Assembly (NCBI GenBank): GCA_045105695.1
Contig: JBGCDT010000551.1
Location: 1 to 18,068 of the forward strand
Origin: CALGLS01 sp045105695
Lineage (GTDB): Bacteria; Bacteroidota; Bacteroidia; Chitinophagales; Saprospiraceae
Direction of reading: 5' to 3'
Length of the DNA: 18,068 nucleotides
A program made the position numbers and the translations under genes. Shown in pieces: positions 16,129 through 18,068 of the stretch. How positions within the stretch are numbered: position 1 is the stretch's first letter; every line of letters begins with the position of its first letter. The notes beneath the pieces are model-generated. The model saw nothing but the letters and a program-made list of their open reading frames with translations, searched no databases and was not told the DNA's origin.

Positions 16129-16929
16129 CTAGCCCATGTTTGTTTTCCGTTTTAATAACTTCACAATCTCCTCATTACTCAACAAAAACTCCCCAAAGTT
16201 TTTCCCCCAAATCTGATAAGTCAACTTAGAAGGATGAACTCCATCGCTGAAAAAATCTTTGCGGGTTTTATTTAATTTGAACTTCTTCGACCAACCTTTC
16301 ATCGTAATAATATCCGACCGAAAGTAAACATGCTTTTGTCTTTTGACTAACTTGTCCAATTCCTGCCCCAGGATTTCTACCAAATTGCCAATGGTCATTT
16401 TTATCAATTTAGTGAAGGCTGGAAACTCTTTGATCGGAGGCATATTGATAAAGCAAATCGGCGTATCTGGAAATCTGGACCGAAGCGTTTCGATCAAGGT
16501 CTGCATCTGATCACGCCACTTCCCAGGGCGGTTTAGTTTGAAAGCATCATTAGCCCCCAGACCAATAACCACCAGGTCTACTGCTTGCTCCGTGATGGTC
16601 GGTAAAATTTTATAAGTCACTCGCTTAGCCGTGTAGCCCGATTTTGCATAAACTTTCCATTGGATATTACTACCCAGTCCTGCTGCTAGTGTTTTGGCTA
16701 AAGTACCGGTGAAGCCTTCTTCGTGTGTATTGACGCCTACGCCGGCAATGGTACTTTCGCCGATGGTCAACATACGTAGTACCTTTTTAGAACTTTGTTT
16801 TGCAACGCCAGTCAAGCCCGTAGCTTCGGGGAGCTTTGGAATGCTCGCTCTAATGTTTTTGGCTTGAACGTACATCAGTGGTAAAAGTGGTATGGAAAGC
16901 CCTGCGCCGAAAAGATATTTTAAATTCAT
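16129..16929 (-). CDS. SGNH/GDSL-type hydrolase with N-terminal anchor
   Basis: This 266-residue esterase-like protein shows the four SGNH blocks. Block I is TIGEST, with nucleophile Ser59 in GES rather than the usual GDS. The Gly block is KSGYTAKRV (Gly98). Block III is GLGANDA (Asn127). Block V is DGVHPS, with Asp229 and His232 completing the triad. A hydrophobic segment of about 18 residues at the start (LFGAGLSIPLLPLMYVQA) suggests a signal peptide or membrane anchor, so it acts outside the cytoplasm. Possible substrates are acyl or acetyl esters of lipids or polysaccharides. It lies upstream of the oxidoreductase on the same strand. The upstream spacer (16930-17169) is shared with the divergent HEAT-repeat gene. 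Confidence 0.88.
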   Translation of the reverse strand: MNLKYLFGAGLSIPLLPLMYVQAKNIRASIPKLPEATGLTGVAKQSSKKVLRMLTIGESTIAGVGVNTHEEGFTGTLAKTLAAGLGSNIQWKVYAKSGYTAKRVTYKILPTITEQAVDLVVIGLGANDAFKLNRPGKWRDQMQTLIETLRSRFPDTPICFINMPPIKEFPAFTKLIKMTIGNLVEILGQELDKLVKRQKHVYFRSDIITMKGWSKKFKLNKTRKDFFSDGVHPSKLTYQIWGKNFGEFLLSNEEIVKLLKRKTNMG

Positions 16930-17050
16930 GGATTGTCTTTATGTTGCTAATTTTATGGCTTTGATGGAACATTTAGGGTGCATACTAAACAAGGACTTAC
17001 ACAAAATGGTTTTCTAACAAATACTTGTTCCTTTAATCTATTTACTGATG

Positions 17051-17088
17051 TCCAATATTAGGAATAATTTTTCAATATTGGAATTATT
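17051..17088. promoter_or_regulatory. Inverted and direct AATATT repeat in the HEAT/SGNH spacer
   Basis: TCCAATATT (17051-17059) and AATATTGGA (17074-17082) are exact inverted repeats with a 14-base spacer. They also form a near-direct repeat, CAATATTaGGAATaATT then CAATATTGGAATTATT, with a period of about 20 bases. In a divergent spacer this could be a dimer-binding operator; base composition makes chance possible. Confidence 0.3.
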
Positions 17089-17169
17089 AAATAACTCTTT
17101 AGCTACAACTTCCGTTGAAATAATTTTAGCATAAGTAACGATACAAATTACTTAAATAGACATCACCAT

Positions 17170-18068
17170 ATGATTATAGATAATCTGATAAACAGTCTAC
17201 AAACAGGAAATGAGAAAGACCGTCTCTACGCAGTAGAAGAACTTTTTGAAATGCCAGAGGAAAAGGCGATCCCGGCACTTGTTGGAGCTTTGGTAGATTT
17301 AAACAGTGAGGTTCGTATAAGCGCTGAAAAACTGTTAAGTGTAATTGATGAAAATTGGTCTTCGAATGAGCAAACGAAACTTGCGGTGCCTTATCTCATC
17401 AAGAAGTTACAAAGCAGCAATAGCGACGTTTGGAAAACAGCCTCTCGTTGGTTAGCTGAGTTGAACGCTGTTTCTTTACCTTTATTGATTGATGCTATCG
17501 AGAATCCAAAAAATGATGAAGCGCAGTACAAAGCGATACAGGTCATTCGACAAATGAAGGAGAGCGGCGTTTCAGCAGTACCTGCATTAATCACGGCTTT
17601 AGAGAGTGAAAAGTCTACAGTAAAAGAAGCAGCAATTAGAGCTTTAACAGAGAGTAGAAGTACAAATGGAAAAATACCAGAGGCTTTAAATCCACTGCTG
17701 GAAAACGGGGCATCTTCTATTCGCGAAGCTGCGGCAAAAGCATTTGTTTCTTTTGGTGAAAAAGCTGGGCCGTACTCCCGACCACTTGTAAAACTATTGT
17801 TAGATAAAGACTTTAAAGTTAGAACGGCTGCTGCCGAATCCTTGAGGTCCATTGGCCAACCTGCCGTAAAAGACTTACTGGATCTGATTCATCAACGTGC
17901 AGATTTACGTACCATCGAAATAGAAAGACTTCAGCGAACAAAAGGCGATCTTTTCAAAGGTGTAGATATGGAAACCTTCGCCCGCGAACCTTACAAAGCA
18001 TTGCAAAATGTAAACTGGCACTTGAATGATATTCTCGAAGACCTCAAAAGAATAGATACAGGTATTCT
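17170..18068 (+). CDS. Partial HEAT-repeat protein
   Basis: A plus-strand frame opens at ATG 17170 (MIIDNLINSLQ) and stays open to the right edge, giving 299 codons. It has no signal peptide. HEAT/armadillo-like helical pairs recur: KAIPALVGALVDLNSEVRISAEKLL, LPLLIDAIENP, SAVPALITALESEKSTVKEAAIRAL, REAAAKAFVSFGEKAGPYSRPLVKLLLD and FKVRTAAAESLRSIG. The later part (about 235-299) is helical and less repetitive. Such proteins are usually cytoplasmic scaffolds; I cannot name a partner. The start has no clear Shine-Dalgarno site, as is normal in Bacteroidota, and the opposite-strand frame inside it is a shadow. Confidence 0.85.
   Translation, partial: MIIDNLINSLQTGNEKDRLYAVEELFEMPEEKAIPALVGALVDLNSEVRISAEKLLSVIDENWSSNEQTKLAVPYLIKKLQSSNSDVWKTASRWLAELNAVSLPLLIDAIENPKNDEAQYKAIQVIRQMKESGVSAVPALITALESEKSTVKEAAIRALTESRSTNGKIPEALNPLLENGASSIREAAAKAFVSFGEKAGPYSRPLVKLLLDKDFKVRTAAAESLRSIGQPAVKDLLDLIHQRADLRTIEIERLQRTKGDLFKGVDMETFAREPYKALQNVNWHLNDILEDLKRIDTGI

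Noticed and set aside
17391..17852. 153-codon minus-strand frame near the right edge
   Set aside because: It is the complement of an Ala/Leu/Glu-rich HEAT-repeat gene, where long shadow frames are expected, and it shows no family motif.
1..18068. CRISPR, prophage, integron or defence island
   Set aside because: No regularly spaced identical repeats, integrase, transposase, nuclease or toxin-antitoxin gene was found on either strand.

Overview
The window looks like chromosomal DNA of a Bacteroidota member, most likely a Saprospiria/Lewinella-like or related marine or soil gliding lineage. The basis is a C-terminal type IX secretion (T9SS) sorting domain, a lipoprotein with an acidic post-cysteine stretch, TAnnTTTG-type -7 promoter elements, weak Shine-Dalgarno sites, AT-rich spacers and typical Bacteroidota versions of Crp/Fnr, DUF2461, DUF6624 and ASPIC/UnbV proteins. 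The genus is inferred, not shown. No rRNA, tRNA, CRISPR, transposase or phage gene was seen.

Left part (1-7391): a minus-strand gene running off the left edge encodes a large surface lipoprotein with FG-GAP/VCBS repeats and a central ASPIC/UnbV domain. A 624-base gene-free spacer follows. Next comes a plus-strand pair, a 117-residue small secreted protein of unknown function and a 1212-residue T9SS cargo protein, closed by a strong intrinsic terminator. The cargo protein has two CUB-like domains, cysteine-rich Ig/HYR-like repeats, a dockerin-like segment, a cohesin-like domain and the sorting tail.

Centre (7428-11046): a minus-strand cluster of histidine kinase, OmpR-type response regulator and a DUF2461 protein. 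The kinase and regulator genes overlap by one base. The cluster is divergent from a plus-strand gene for a secreted DUF6624-like protein. The shared 158-base spacer holds phased TTAAGG-like repeats, an inverted repeat and a perfect TAnnTTTG box, so this spacer may be a target of the two-component system.

Right part (11148-18068): a DASS-family anion transporter gene is divergent from a PlsC-like acyltransferase gene. These are followed on the minus strand by a pirin with an apparent export signal, its upstream Crp/Fnr regulator, a GGAT-rich imperfect inverted repeat, a zinc-free MDR oxidoreductase and an SGNH hydrolase. A plus-strand HEAT-repeat gene runs off the right edge. Most of this half is ordinary housekeeping or accessory metabolism. 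The less ordinary items are the exported pirin, the dockerin/cohesin cargo protein, the phased repeats beside the two-component system and three non-coding palindromic elements.
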